A stretch of 64,000 bases of DNA, from positions 162,126-226,125 of the forward strand of contig NZ_JAVFVU010000012.1 of assembly GCF_030929615.1 (NCBI RefSeq). The letters are read 5' to 3'. Shown piece by piece: positions 53,924 through 61,945 of the stretch (positions are counted from its first letter, which is position 1; every line of letters begins with the position of its first letter). The notes under the pieces were generated by a model. The model did not search any database, was not told the DNA's origin, and saw only the letters and a list, made by a program, of their open reading frames with translations. The position numbers and the translations under genes are program-made. This DNA comes from Dyadobacter sp. LHD-138 (GTDB lineage: Bacteria > Bacteroidota > Bacteroidia > Cytophagales > Spirosomataceae).

Positions 53924-54019
53924 ATGGTTGTTAGCAGAACATCTTTTTTCTCTCAGTTAAATCACCGGTTCGTAATGAACCGTATGGATGATGTACGATG
54001 TTGTTTGTCTGTAAAATGA
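53924..54019 (+). CDS. Cys-rich leader peptide upstream of cysM
   Basis: A 31-residue frame (MVVSRTSFFSQLNHRF..., then VRCCLSVK) starts at an ATG about 20 bases after the expected transcript start and stops 35 bases before cysM. The two adjacent Cys codons near the end are what an attenuator leader for a cysteine gene would need. A hairpin CGGTTC...GAACCG (53966-53982) sits within it. The coding status is inferred from position and the Cys pair only. Confidence 0.5.
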   Translation: MVVSRTSFFSQLNHRFVMNRMDDVRCCLSVK

Positions 54020-54054
54020 CATTCTAATTTCACATCACATTTTATAATTCGCCC

Positions 54055-54927
54055 ATGTCCGCACTTCTTGATTTAGTAGGCAATACCCCATTAGTTGAAT
54101 TAAACCGCATCAATCCCAATCCCAACGTTAAACTCTACGGAAAACTCGAAGGGAATAATCCGGGCGGCAGTGTAAAAGACCGTGCCGCTTACAGTATGAT
54201 CAAAGGCGCTCTGGACCGCGGCGAAATTAAGCCGGGAACCAAGCTGATCGAAGCAACCAGCGGTAATACCGGCATTGCGTTAGCGATGATCGCCAGACTT
54301 TTCGATATAGAAATCGAGCTGGTTATGCCCCAGAATTCTACCCGCGAAAGAGTACTGACCATGGAAGCATTTGGCGCCAAGGTGACGTTGATCGAAACGA
54401 TGGAAGGTTCTCGTGATTATGCCGAAGATAAAGCGAAAAACGGAGATTATCTGATGCTGAACCAGTTTGCCAATCCCGATAACTGGAAAGCGCATTACAG
54501 GACCACAGGCCCGGAAATATTCCGCGATACCCATCAGGAAATCACACATTTCATTTCATCCATGGGTACGACGGGGACCATTATGGGTGTCTCTCATTAT
54601 TTGAAAGAACAAAACCAGAATATTCAGATTGTAGGTTGCCAGCCGACTGACGGATCCAGTATTCCCGGAATTCGTAAATGGCCGGAGGAATATCTGCCAA
54701 AAATATTTGACAGCAGCCGTGTTGACAGAGTTATCGAAGTAACGCAAGAAGACGCTACCCTGATGACGCGCAGGCTTGCAAAAGAAGAGGCGGTATTTGC
54801 CGGCATGAGCAGTGGCGGTGCTGCCTGGGCAGCGGTAGAACTGGCAAAAGAACTGGAATCGGGGATAATCGTATTTATTATCTGCGACCGGGGAGACCGG
54901 TATCTTTCAAGCGAATTGTTTGGATAA
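54055..54927 (+). CDS. cysM: Cysteine synthase B
   Basis: The 290-residue PLP enzyme has VGNTPLVELNRIN, NPGGSVKDRAAY with the PLP-binding Lys41, the phosphate loop EATSGNTGIALAM, GTTGTIMGVSHYL and GMSSGGAAWAAVE. These are the features of the cysteine synthase family. The short length and the C-terminal RGDRYLSSELFG fit CysM, which can use O-acetylserine with sulfide or thiosulfate. Related enzymes make cysteate from phosphoserine and sulfite, which cannot be excluded. The leader ORF with tandem Cys codons upstream suggests regulation by cysteine supply. A complex inverted repeat lies after the stop. Confidence 0.9.
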   Translation: MSALLDLVGNTPLVELNRINPNPNVKLYGKLEGNNPGGSVKDRAAYSMIKGALDRGEIKPGTKLIEATSGNTGIALAMIARLFDIEIELVMPQNSTRERVLTMEAFGAKVTLIETMEGSRDYAEDKAKNGDYLMLNQFANPDNWKAHYRTTGPEIFRDTHQEITHFISSMGTTGTIMGVSHYLKEQNQNIQIVGCQPTDGSSIPGIRKWPEEYLPKIFDSSRVDRVIEVTQEDATLMTRRLAKEEAVFAGMSSGGAAWAAVELAKELESGIIVFIICDRGDRYLSSELFG

Positions 54928-54930
54928 TTC

Positions 54931-55054
54931 TTGGCTGTTAGCGATTAGGTTTTAGCGGTTAGCTTACCGGGCACTGAGAAGTTAATACGTTTTTTCTTAG
55001 CGGTTAGCTACAAGCCCGAAGGCCAATAGCTAACCGCTAATGGCTAACAGCCAA
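54931..55054. repeat. Compound inverted repeat between convergent genes
   Basis: TTGGCTGTTAGC (54931-54942) pairs with GCTAACAGCCAA (55043-55054). Inside, TTAGCGGTTAGCTA (54997-55010) pairs perfectly with TAGCTAACCGCTAA (55027-55040). A further direct copy, TTTTAGCGGTTAGCTTA, lies at 54950-54966. It separates cysM from a minus-strand gene and may end both transcripts. Confidence 0.7.
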
Positions 55055-55055
55055 A

Positions 55056-55475
55056 TCAGAACCAAGCAGCTCCCAGGTTTCTGAAAGGCCACGGAATAGC
55101 TGCAAGGATAATAATTAACGCCATTGCGTAAAAGTACAATACCGTGCGGTGCTTGGCCGCGCCGCTTAACTTCTTCGAACGAACGCGTCCTACTGTGATC
55201 AGGACAATCGCGATCACCATCATGAAAACGTGCTCAATAGAATAGAACCGGATTACTTTATTGCTGATCTCGCCGAAATTTACCAGCGGGCTCATCGTAT
55301 AAAGCACCAATCCGATCAGTAATTGTGTATGTGTTGCAATAAGCGCGAACAAATAAACTTTGCTGTCGCCTTGTTTGTTATTCTGCCAGTTTGAATAAGC
55401 AATCGCAACGGCGGCAATCAATAATCCAAGTACAACATAACGTAAGCCCGAGTGGGCACGTATCAGAGCGTTCAT
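55056..55475 (-). CDS. Small membrane protein with conserved His residues
   Basis: The 139-residue protein has four membrane helices (RYVVLGLLIAAVAIAYSNW, VYLFALIATHTQLLIGLVLY, IEHVFMMVIAIVLITVGRV, LYFYAMALIIILAAIPW). His residues lie at the N-terminus (RAHSGLR) and in helices 2 and 3 (ATHTQ, IEHVF), a pattern reminiscent of haem-binding four-helix cytochrome b-like proteins. No family is assigned. I chose the ATG at 55475; the longer frame to 55526 adds 17 charged residues. It converges with cysM across the compound inverted repeat. Confidence 0.7.
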   Translation of the reverse strand: MNALIRAHSGLRYVVLGLLIAAVAIAYSNWQNNKQGDSKVYLFALIATHTQLLIGLVLYTMSPLVNFGEISNKVIRFYSIEHVFMMVIAIVLITVGRVRSKKLSGAAKHRTVLYFYAMALIIILAAIPWPFRNLGAAWF

Positions 55476-55630
55476 ATGTTTAAAACGGGTTATGGTGAAT
55501 CGTAAGTCTGCAAAGGTAGTTTCCAATTGAGCATATCACAAGACTTGCTGTAACTGAAATTATAATTGTTTAACAGTTAATATATAAAGCGCAATATTTG
55601 CGGAAGTTTAAAACTTGAAATAAATATAAA

Positions 55631-55933
55631 ATGATCCTTTTTAATATCACGGTAAATATCAGCCATGCTGCGGAAAAAGAATGGCTTAAATACATGAAGG
55701 AAACCCATATACCAGCCATCATGGCCAGTGGATTACCTGTCGAAAGCAAATTATTGCGCTTGCTGACCGAAATTGAGAACGAAGGTGCGACTTATACAAA
55801 CCAGTTTATTTTCCGTACGATGGAAGATTTCATGGCCTATCAGACCGAATTTCAGGCTGAATTGCAGGAAAGACACCACCAGAAATTCAATGGGCAATAT
55901 GTCTCTTTCAGGACACTTTTGGAGGAAGCCTGA
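55631..55933 (+). CDS. DUF4286-type small protein
   Basis: The 100-residue protein begins MILFNITVNISHAAEKEWLK and has a ferredoxin-like alpha/beta pattern through TYTNQFIFRTMEDFMAYQTE and GQYVSFRTLLEE. This matches the DUF4286 family, whose function is unknown. It is cytoplasmic. It lies 155 bases from the divergent four-helix membrane protein and is followed by a terminator-like hairpin before the ribosome hibernation gene. Confidence 0.82.
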   Translation: MILFNITVNISHAAEKEWLKYMKETHIPAIMASGLPVESKLLRLLTEIENEGATYTNQFIFRTMEDFMAYQTEFQAELQERHHQKFNGQYVSFRTLLEEA

Positions 55934-56055
55934 CCCTCAACAGGTAATTGTATTGCCCGAAAAAGTTTTTATATAAAACCTTAACATTCGCTTGACATTA
56001 TGATAATCTTTCCCTTTATTTAATATACCGTTAGACTTCAAAATGATCAGGAAAG

Positions 56056-56101
56056 AAAAAACGGTTTTAAATATTGCGATGTAAGACGCGAACCGTTTTT
56101 T
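56056..56101 (+). terminator. Terminator after the DUF4286 gene
   Basis: AAAAAACGGTT pairs with AACCGTTTTTT over a 24-base loop, giving a T-run at the end. It separates the DUF4286 gene from the ribosome hibernation gene. Confidence 0.7.
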
Positions 56102-56162
56102 GTGACCAGAAGTATTTTGAAACCGGTTGGAAGTAATGTTTTACCATAAAACTTAAGTGCTT

Positions 56163-56540
56163 ATGAGACTGCAGATGCAAGCAATTCACTTCGACGCTGA
56201 CCCTAAATTGTTGACATTTATTCAACAGAAAATGGATAAACTCGATACGTTTTACGATCGGATAACAAGTGGTGAAGTGTTTCTTAGATTGGATAAGAGT
56301 GATAACGCCAAATTACATACAAAACTTCTCGAGGTTAAACTTTATGTCCCGGGTGGAACGATGTTCGTGAGAGAGCAAGGTACAACATTTGAAGAGGCGA
56401 CGGATTTAGCGATTGACACATTAAAAATGCAGGTTAAAAAGTTCAAAGATAAGCGGAACAAGGCAAGGGCTCCTAAATTAGCTGAAGGAGTTGTACAAGC
56501 GGAAGAAATCGCTATTATAACGGAGGACATAGAAGAGTAA
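56163..56540 (+). CDS. hpf: Ribosome hibernation promoting factor / RaiA-type
   Basis: The 125-residue protein follows the short HPF/YfiA pattern: MQAIHFDADPKLLTFIQQKM, VEVKLYVPGG-like strand VKLYVPGGTMFVREQGTT, then the helical FEEATDLAIDTLKMQVKKF and a basic DKRNKARAP patch. These proteins bind the 30S subunit and block translation in stationary phase. I use the ATG at 56163; an in-frame GTG six bases upstream is possible. The acidic tail (AEEIAIITEDIEE) is longer than in E. coli HPF. A strong bidirectional hairpin terminator follows. Confidence 0.88.
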   Translation: MRLQMQAIHFDADPKLLTFIQQKMDKLDTFYDRITSGEVFLRLDKSDNAKLHTKLLEVKLYVPGGTMFVREQGTTFEEATDLAIDTLKMQVKKFKDKRNKARAPKLAEGVVQAEEIAIITEDIEE

Positions 56541-56553
56541 AATCATATAGGTG

Positions 56554-56597
56554 TAAACAAAGCAGGCTGCCCGTTCCGGGCAGCCTGCTTTGTTTAA
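56554..56597. terminator. Rho-independent terminator after hpf
   Basis: A stem of about 20 bp (AAACAAAGCAGGCTGCCCG and complement) with a 3-base loop and A/T-rich ends. Confidence 0.88.
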
Positions 56598-56646
56598 CGA
56601 CGAAATTAACCGATTTTTGCAAAAAAATTAACGCTAACTTTTTACC

Positions 56647-57060
56647 ATGGATATAGAACCCGTTGTTAACGCTTCGTTTGATCATATTTTTCGCTTTTCG
56701 CAAGAGCAGGTTATTCAGTTTGCCGAGCTGACCGGCGATAACAACCCGCTTCACCTGGATGCCGATTATGCTGCAACCACCAGTTTTAAGCGGCCGATTA
56801 TTCACGGAATGCTGGGTGCTACGGTATTTACAAAAGTACTGGGAACCCAGTTTCCAGGATTTGGCTCCATTTATCTTAAACAGACGCTGGAATTTCTGAG
56901 ACCTATGTTTGTGGATAATGAATACAAAGCGGTATTTACCATAAAAACCATTGACCCCGCTAAACACATTGCTGAAATTTCTACGGAGATCGTGGATGCC
57001 ACCACGAAAAAAGTCGTGACCAGAGGCATTGCCACCATGATTAATCAGGAGATATTCTAA
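56647..57060 (+). CDS. MaoC-like (R)-enoyl-CoA hydratase
   Basis: The 137-residue hotdog-fold protein has FAELTGDNNPLHLDADY, which includes the hydratase catalytic Asp and His, and RPIIHGMLGATVFTKVLG. TLEFLRPMFVDNEYKAVFTI completes the pattern of single-domain (R)-specific enoyl-CoA hydratases (PhaJ/MaoC). It would hydrate trans-2-enoyl-CoA to (R)-3-hydroxyacyl-CoA. The substrate length is unknown. It lies next to hpf but is separated by a terminator, so it has its own transcript. Confidence 0.9.
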   Translation: MDIEPVVNASFDHIFRFSQEQVIQFAELTGDNNPLHLDADYAATTSFKRPIIHGMLGATVFTKVLGTQFPGFGSIYLKQTLEFLRPMFVDNEYKAVFTIKTIDPAKHIAEISTEIVDATTKKVVTRGIATMINQEIF

Positions 57061-57063
57061 AAC

Positions 57064-57094
57064 AAAAAAGCCCGGTGTAAGCCGGGCTTTTTTT
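57064..57094. terminator. Bidirectional terminator between MaoC and histone H1-like genes
   Basis: AAAAAAGCCCGG pairs with CCGGGCTTTTTT over a 6-base loop. It serves the convergent genes on both strands. Confidence 0.9.
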
Positions 57095-57114
57095 GTATAC
57101 TGTTAAGTCGCGAC

Positions 57115-57294
57115 TTATTCAGCTTCATTCTTTTTGTTCTGCACTTCAGAACGAATATCCTGAGCCAAAGTTTTCAGCTCCTGCATTCCCTTACGTACAC
57201 GCGTTCCAGCAGCCTGGTTCGCTTTATTGTAAAACTTATCAAAATCGCCTTCAAGCGATAGGATCAAATCTTTCACTTCATCAAATCTTGCCAT
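57115..57294 (-). CDS. Histone H1-like small protein
   Basis: This minus-strand frame encodes 59 residues, starting MARFDEVKDLILSLEGDFDK and continuing FYNKANQAAGTRVRKGMQEL before a charged helical end. This is the pattern of the short histone H1/Hc1-like proteins found in Bacteroidota, thought to bind DNA or act as small nucleoid proteins. It is too short to be picked up by simple ORF cut-offs. It converges with the MaoC gene at a shared terminator. Confidence 0.85.
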   Translation of the reverse strand: MARFDEVKDLILSLEGDFDKFYNKANQAAGTRVRKGMQELKTLAQDIRSEVQNKKNEAE

Positions 57295-57496
57295 GTTTTT
57301 ATTTGTTTTTAGTTAAAATGCCTCTAACACGCTAAAAACGCATGTTTTGCCCGAAATTTAGCAATTAAAAGCATTATCGCAACCCAAAAAACAAAAAAAA
57401 ACAATACTATAATGCAATTTAATCCAAATCATTGATTTAACTACCTGATAAACAAATATTTACGTTAAATAAATATTTTTATCCCGCCGATAAAAA

Positions 57497-57530
57497 AAGA
57501 GGACATTTTCGCTAAAAAACGTCCTCTTAA
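57497..57530 (-). terminator. Terminator after the alpha-oxoamine synthase gene
   Basis: AAGAGGAC pairs with GTCCTCTT around a loop of about 16 bases. On the minus strand it follows the stop at 57551 and has an A/T-rich tail. Confidence 0.65.
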
Positions 57531-57550
57531 TACAATGAACAAGGATTTTG

Positions 57551-58822
57551 CTACTCAGCTACCTCCTGTACGTCTTCAATCTGATAAACTCTGTTCTTCA
57601 ATTTATCAGCCAAAGCTGTAAATGCTTCAAGCGTATATTCTACATCCTCCAACGTATGTGCAGCCGTAGGAATAATGCGCAGCATGATCTGCCCTTTCGG
57701 AACTACCGGATAGACAACGATCGAGCAGAACACGCCCATATTCTCACGCAAATCACGCACCATGCGGGTTACTTCCGGCACACCACCTTCGCTGTGAAGG
57801 AAAACAGGCGTCACGGGAGATTCCGTCTCACCGATGTTAAATCCGCGGCTTCTCAAACCATTTTGCATCGCCTCAACATTTTCCCACAATTTGGTACGAA
57901 GCTCAGGCATGGTCTTAATCATTTCCAGACGTTTCCTGCATCCTTCCACATAAGGCATTGGAAGCGCCTTCGCGTAAGTTTGGGAACGCATGTTATATTT
58001 CAGGTACATGATAATGTCCGGATCATCGGATGCAATAAATGCGCCAATCGCCGCCATAGACTTTGCAAACGTAGAGAAGTAAAGATCAACCTCACCCTGA
58101 ACGCCAAGCATTTCACCTACGCCCGCTCCTGTTGGCCCCATGGTACCAAATCCATGCGCATCATCAACCAATAAACGGAACTCGTATTTTTTCTTCAATT
58201 CAACGATGGCCTTAAGGTCGCCCACTTTACCGGACATTCCAAAAACACCTTCTGTAATAACCAAAACACCCCCTCCTTTTTCATTGGCAGCCTTTGTAGC
58301 ACGAATCAGGTTCTTCTCAAGACTAGCCATATCGTTATGGTTAAACTTGTAATATTGTCCCATTTTCGCTTTGTGCAACCGGATTCCGTCAATAAGGCAG
58401 GCATGCGACTCAGCGTCATATACGATCACGTCACGGTGGTCGCAGATACATTCGATCGCTGACATAACGCCCTGATAACCATAATTCAGCAAAAATGCGT
58501 CCTTTTTCCCAACAAATTCAGCCAGTTCTTTTTCAAAAACCTCGTGTAATGTTGAATTACCAGACATCATACGCGCGCCCATCGGATAGGCCAATCCCCA
58601 TTTCGCTGCTGCTTCTGCATCTACTTTGCGCACTTCCGGGTGATTCGCCAGGCCTAAATAGTTATTAAGGCTCCAGTTCAACACTTCACGCCCCATAAAC
58701 CGCATCTTGGGTCCCAGATCACCTTCCAGCATGGGAAATGAAAAATAATGATGGCTATTCAGCATTTTAGCCGGTGTTCCGATCGGGCCTGAGTTATTGT
58801 GCAGTTTCTCAAAAATATCCAC
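57551..58822 (-). CDS. Alpha-oxoamine synthase-family PLP enzyme (serine palmitoyltransferase / cysteate acyltransferase type)
   Basis: The 423-residue enzyme has WSLNNYLGLANHPEV, GARMMSGNSTLHEVFEKEL, VYDAESHACLIDGIRLHKAK, LLVDDAHGFGTMGPTGAG (Asp220, His223 contact PLP) and FSTFAKSMAAIGAF with the Schiff-base Lys254. The family condenses an amino acid with an acyl-CoA with loss of CO2. Members in Bacteroidota make sphinganine precursors (serine palmitoyltransferase) or the capnine sulfonolipids (cysteate fatty acyltransferase). Glycine C-acetyltransferase is another possibility. The exact substrate cannot be settled here. The gene stands alone and is divergent from biotin carboxylase. Confidence 0.88.
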   Translation of the reverse strand: MDIFEKLHNNSGPIGTPAKMLNSHHYFSFPMLEGDLGPKMRFMGREVLNWSLNNYLGLANHPEVRKVDAEAAAKWGLAYPMGARMMSGNSTLHEVFEKELAEFVGKKDAFLLNYGYQGVMSAIECICDHRDVIVYDAESHACLIDGIRLHKAKMGQYYKFNHNDMASLEKNLIRATKAANEKGGGVLVITEGVFGMSGKVGDLKAIVELKKKYEFRLLVDDAHGFGTMGPTGAGVGEMLGVQGEVDLYFSTFAKSMAAIGAFIASDDPDIIMYLKYNMRSQTYAKALPMPYVEGCRKRLEMIKTMPELRTKLWENVEAMQNGLRSRGFNIGETESPVTPVFLHSEGGVPEVTRMVRDLRENMGVFCSIVVYPVVPKGQIMLRIIPTAAHTLEDVEYTLEAFTALADKLKNRVYQIEDVQEVAE

Positions 58823-59014
58823 TCTCTTATTCTAATTTATGTTGGGTAACAACTTGAAAATTATGTTAGATAAATGCAAAAATAAAAAAAATAATAATAC
58901 ATTAAATACAAACCTAATATTCAAGGCATTGTAAGTTACCCAAATATTTAAAATAGTACTTTTATATTTTGAATTTATTTACCATATCTTGTAGCCTCAT
59001 TGTGATCCGATTAC

Positions 59015-60514
59015 ATGCCCGAAATCAAAAAAATACTGGTCGCCAACCGTGGCGAAATTGCGCTCCGAATCCTGCGTACAGCACGTGAAATGAATATTGC
59101 TACGGTAGCCGTATTTAGCGAAGCCGACCGCAATGCCCCCCATGTACGTTACGCCGACGAAGCCGTTTGTATCGGTCCGGCGGCCTCTTCCGAATCTTAT
59201 TTAAACACCGATAAAATTCTTGCAGTTTGCCACCAACTTTCTGTGGATGCCATACACCCGGGTTATGGTTTTTTGTCTGAGAATGCCGCTTTCGCCCGAA
59301 AAGTGAGAGAAGCAGGATTCATTTTTATCGGGCCATCACCCGAATCCATCGAAGTAATGGGCAGCAAACTGGCCGCAAAACAGGCTGCGGGCAGTTACAA
59401 CATACCGATGGTACCCGGAACCGCCACCGCCATTGACGACCGTGTTGAAGCAAAACGCATCGCAACGGCCATCGGTTATCCCATTCTGATCAAGGCCAGT
59501 GCCGGCGGCGGCGGCAAAGGCATGCGGATCGTGGAAAGCGAAACTGAGTTTGATGAGCAAATGGACCGCGCAGTCAGTGAGGCGGTTTCGTCCTTTGGTG
59601 ACGGTGCCGTTTTTATTGAAAAATACATTACTTCACCCAAACATATCGAAATTCAGGTACTGGGTGATCAGCATGGAAACATTATCCACCTATTTGAACG
59701 GGAATGCTCCATACAGCGACGCCACCAGAAGGTTATCGAAGAAGCCCCATCGATTTCCATAACCCCCGCCATACGCGAAGAAATGGGCCGCTGTGCCGTT
59801 GATGTGGCGCGCTCCTGCGGTTACTATGGAGCAGGCACTGTGGAATTCATCATGGATGAAGATAAAAACTTTTATTTTCTTGAAATGAATACCCGTCTTC
59901 AGGTAGAACATCCCGTGACCGAACTGATCACCGGCGTGGACCTGGTCAGACAGATGATCTACATCGCTGAGGGAAAACAACTGTCGATCCGCCAGGAGCA
60001 ATTACAGATCAATGGCCATGCCATTGAGGTACGGGTATATGCCGAAGATCCGGCCAATAACTTTTTACCGGATGTCGGGACTTTAAAAAGATACGTCAGA
60101 CCGCAAGGCAACGGGGTTCGGGTTGACGACGGCTTCGAAGAGGGAATGGCGATTCCTATCTATTATGACCCAATGCTGGCAAAACTGATCACTTACGGAC
60201 AGGACCGTGACGAAACCATTCGAAAAATGATCCGGGCCATTGACGAGTTTCATATTTCGGGCGTGCAAACAACCCTGTCATTTTGCAGATTCGTCATGAA
60301 ACACGAAAGTTTTACCTCAGGCCACTTTGATACCAATTTTGTCAATGCGTATTTTCTTCCTGAACTTTTAAATACAGTACAAAACCCAGTTGAAAAAGCA
60401 TTGGCAGCTTTAATAAGTGCCCGATTATTACAGGCTAAAAAAGTAGTGAAACACGCTCAAAATGACGGAGAAACGGTTCCTGCTTCCAAATGGAAAAGCC
60501 GCCGGCTGGGTTGA
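59015..60514 (+). CDS. accC: Acetyl-CoA carboxylase biotin carboxylase subunit
   Basis: The 499-residue protein starts with the biotin carboxylase N-terminal motif KKILVANRGEIALRILRTAR and has the ATP-grasp glycine loop SAGGGGKGMRIVE. Further catalytic blocks are HIEIQVLGDQHGNIIHLFER, ECSIQRRHQKVIEEAPS and EMNTRLQVEHPVTELITG, and the C-terminal domain includes VEVRVYAEDPANNFLPD in close form. It carboxylates the biotin of the carrier protein for malonyl-CoA or another acyl-CoA carboxylase. No accB or carboxyltransferase gene is nearby, so it could equally belong to a propionyl-CoA carboxylase. A C-terminal tail of about 35 residues is rich in Lys and Ala. Confidence 0.92.
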   Translation: MPEIKKILVANRGEIALRILRTAREMNIATVAVFSEADRNAPHVRYADEAVCIGPAASSESYLNTDKILAVCHQLSVDAIHPGYGFLSENAAFARKVREAGFIFIGPSPESIEVMGSKLAAKQAAGSYNIPMVPGTATAIDDRVEAKRIATAIGYPILIKASAGGGGKGMRIVESETEFDEQMDRAVSEAVSSFGDGAVFIEKYITSPKHIEIQVLGDQHGNIIHLFERECSIQRRHQKVIEEAPSISITPAIREEMGRCAVDVARSCGYYGAGTVEFIMDEDKNFYFLEMNTRLQVEHPVTELITGVDLVRQMIYIAEGKQLSIRQEQLQINGHAIEVRVYAEDPANNFLPDVGTLKRYVRPQGNGVRVDDGFEEGMAIPIYYDPMLAKLITYGQDRDETIRKMIRAIDEFHISGVQTTLSFCRFVMKHESFTSGHFDTNFVNAYFLPELLNTVQNPVEKALAALISARLLQAKKVVKHAQNDGETVPASKWKSRRLG

Positions 60515-60791
60515 TATTAAAAAGTAGAATTTTATTGGGATTTATAGCAAAAAATTCATACTTTTGCGGTCTTAATTTTTTGCTATATAAAAAAATTAAG
60601 AATTTACGCGAATACTTGACCAATAAATTAAGTATCAACAGAAAAATTTATTTTTTGTATGATAAATAGTTGTTGATCAGCTCAGATAAAGGTTTATTCG
60701 TAAAGTTCAGTATTTAATTATATTAAAATAAAAATTTCGACCGCCCCATTTTTGTCTCACGACTTATCGACTTTCACCGATTTAACAAGCT
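60515..60791. other. AT-rich intergenic region before queA
   Basis: This 277-base stretch of AT-rich DNA contains no convincing ORF or structured RNA. It presumably holds the queA promoter. Confidence 0.5.
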
Positions 60792-61841
60792 ATGAAGCTA
60801 TCCGAATTTAAATTTGATCTCCCTCAAAGCCTGATTGCACTTCATCCTTCCGACCGTGGCGAATCACGCCTGATGGTAGTTCACCGTGCAACCGGAGAAA
60901 TAGAACATAAAATGTTTCCTGATCTGATTAATTATTTCGGAGACGGAGATGTCATGGCAATCAATGACACCAAAGTTTTTCCAGCCCGTTTATACGGTCA
61001 AAAAGAAAAAACAGGAGCCAAAATTGAAGTTTTTTTGTTGCGCGAACTTAACCGCGAAATGCGTCTTTGGGACGTTCTTGTAGACCCTGCGCGTAAAATC
61101 CGGGTAGGTAACAAGCTTTATTTCGGCGACAGCGATCTTGTTGCAGAAGTTATTGACAATACCACGTCACGCGGCCGTACGATCCGTTTTCTTTATGACG
61201 GCGACAATGATGAGTTTATGAAACTCGTCGATCAATTGGGCGAAACTCCGCTTCCTCCTGAAATCATTTCTCGCCGTAAAGTGGAAAGTGCTGACCGTGA
61301 GCGTTTTCAAACTATTTTCGCTGAACATATCGGCGCAGTAGCTGCACCGACGGCTGGTTTGCATTTTACAAAAGCAATGATGAAACGCCTTGAAATTAAA
61401 GGTATTAACTTTGCACCTGTTACCCTGCATGTCGGTTTAGGAACATTCCGTACCGTTGATGTTGAAGATTTGACAAAACACAAAACGGATTCTGAAAACT
61501 ACCGTATCACACAATCCAGCGCAGATATCGTGAATGCTGCTCTGGACGGCAAAAAACGTGTATGTGCCGTTGGAACGACGTCTCTTAAAGCGATTGAGTC
61601 ATCCGTTTCAGCAAGTGGACACCTTAAATCAGTGGAAGGCTGGACAGACAAATTTGTGTTTCCTCCCTACGATTTCAAGATTGCAAACGCGATGTTATCC
61701 AATTTCCAGCTTCCTGAGTCAATCCTGCTGATGTCTGCCTGTGCATTCGGAGGTTTTGACCTGGTCATGAAAGCTTACGAGATGGCAATCAAGGAAAAAT
61801 ATAAATTCTTCACGTATGGTGATGCGATGTTAATCATCTAA
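60792..61841 (+). CDS. queA: S-adenosylmethionine:tRNA ribosyltransferase-isomerase
   Basis: The 349-residue protein matches QueA throughout: [20 protein letters not shown] at the start, [27 protein letters not shown]-type strand, [44 protein letters not shown] and the C-terminal [20 protein letters not shown]. It transfers and isomerises the ribosyl group of SAM onto 7-aminomethyl-7-deazaguanine in tRNA, making epoxyqueuosine. The length is normal. It is followed by a strong terminator. Confidence 0.97.
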   Translation: MKLSEFKFDLPQSLIALHPSDRGESRLMVVHRATGEIEHKMFPDLINYFGDGDVMAINDTKVFPARLYGQKEKTGAKIEVFLLRELNREMRLWDVLVDPARKIRVGNKLYFGDSDLVAEVIDNTTSRGRTIRFLYDGDNDEFMKLVDQLGETPLPPEIISRRKVESADRERFQTIFAEHIGAVAAPTAGLHFTKAMMKRLEIKGINFAPVTLHVGLGTFRTVDVEDLTKHKTDSENYRITQSSADIVNAALDGKKRVCAVGTTSLKAIESSVSASGHLKSVEGWTDKFVFPPYDFKIANAMLSNFQLPESILLMSACAFGGFDLVMKAYEMAIKEKYKFFTYGDAMLII

Positions 61842-61864
61842 TCATTATTTGATCAATATATTTG

Positions 61865-61925
61865 TGTCATTTATTAACATGTAGGCGTCTCAATGCGCCG
61901 GTGTTGATAAATGACATTTTTTTGA
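61865..61925 (+). terminator. Strong terminator between queA and ispD
   Basis: TGTCATTTATTAACA pairs with TGTTGATAAATGACA (one G-T wobble), with a further GGCG/CGCC pair in the loop, and is followed by a run of Ts. A perfect -7 match TATATTTG (61857-61864) lies directly before the stem, so a role in ispD leader control is possible. Confidence 0.85.
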
Positions 61926-61945
61926 ATACACTAACCACTTTTATT

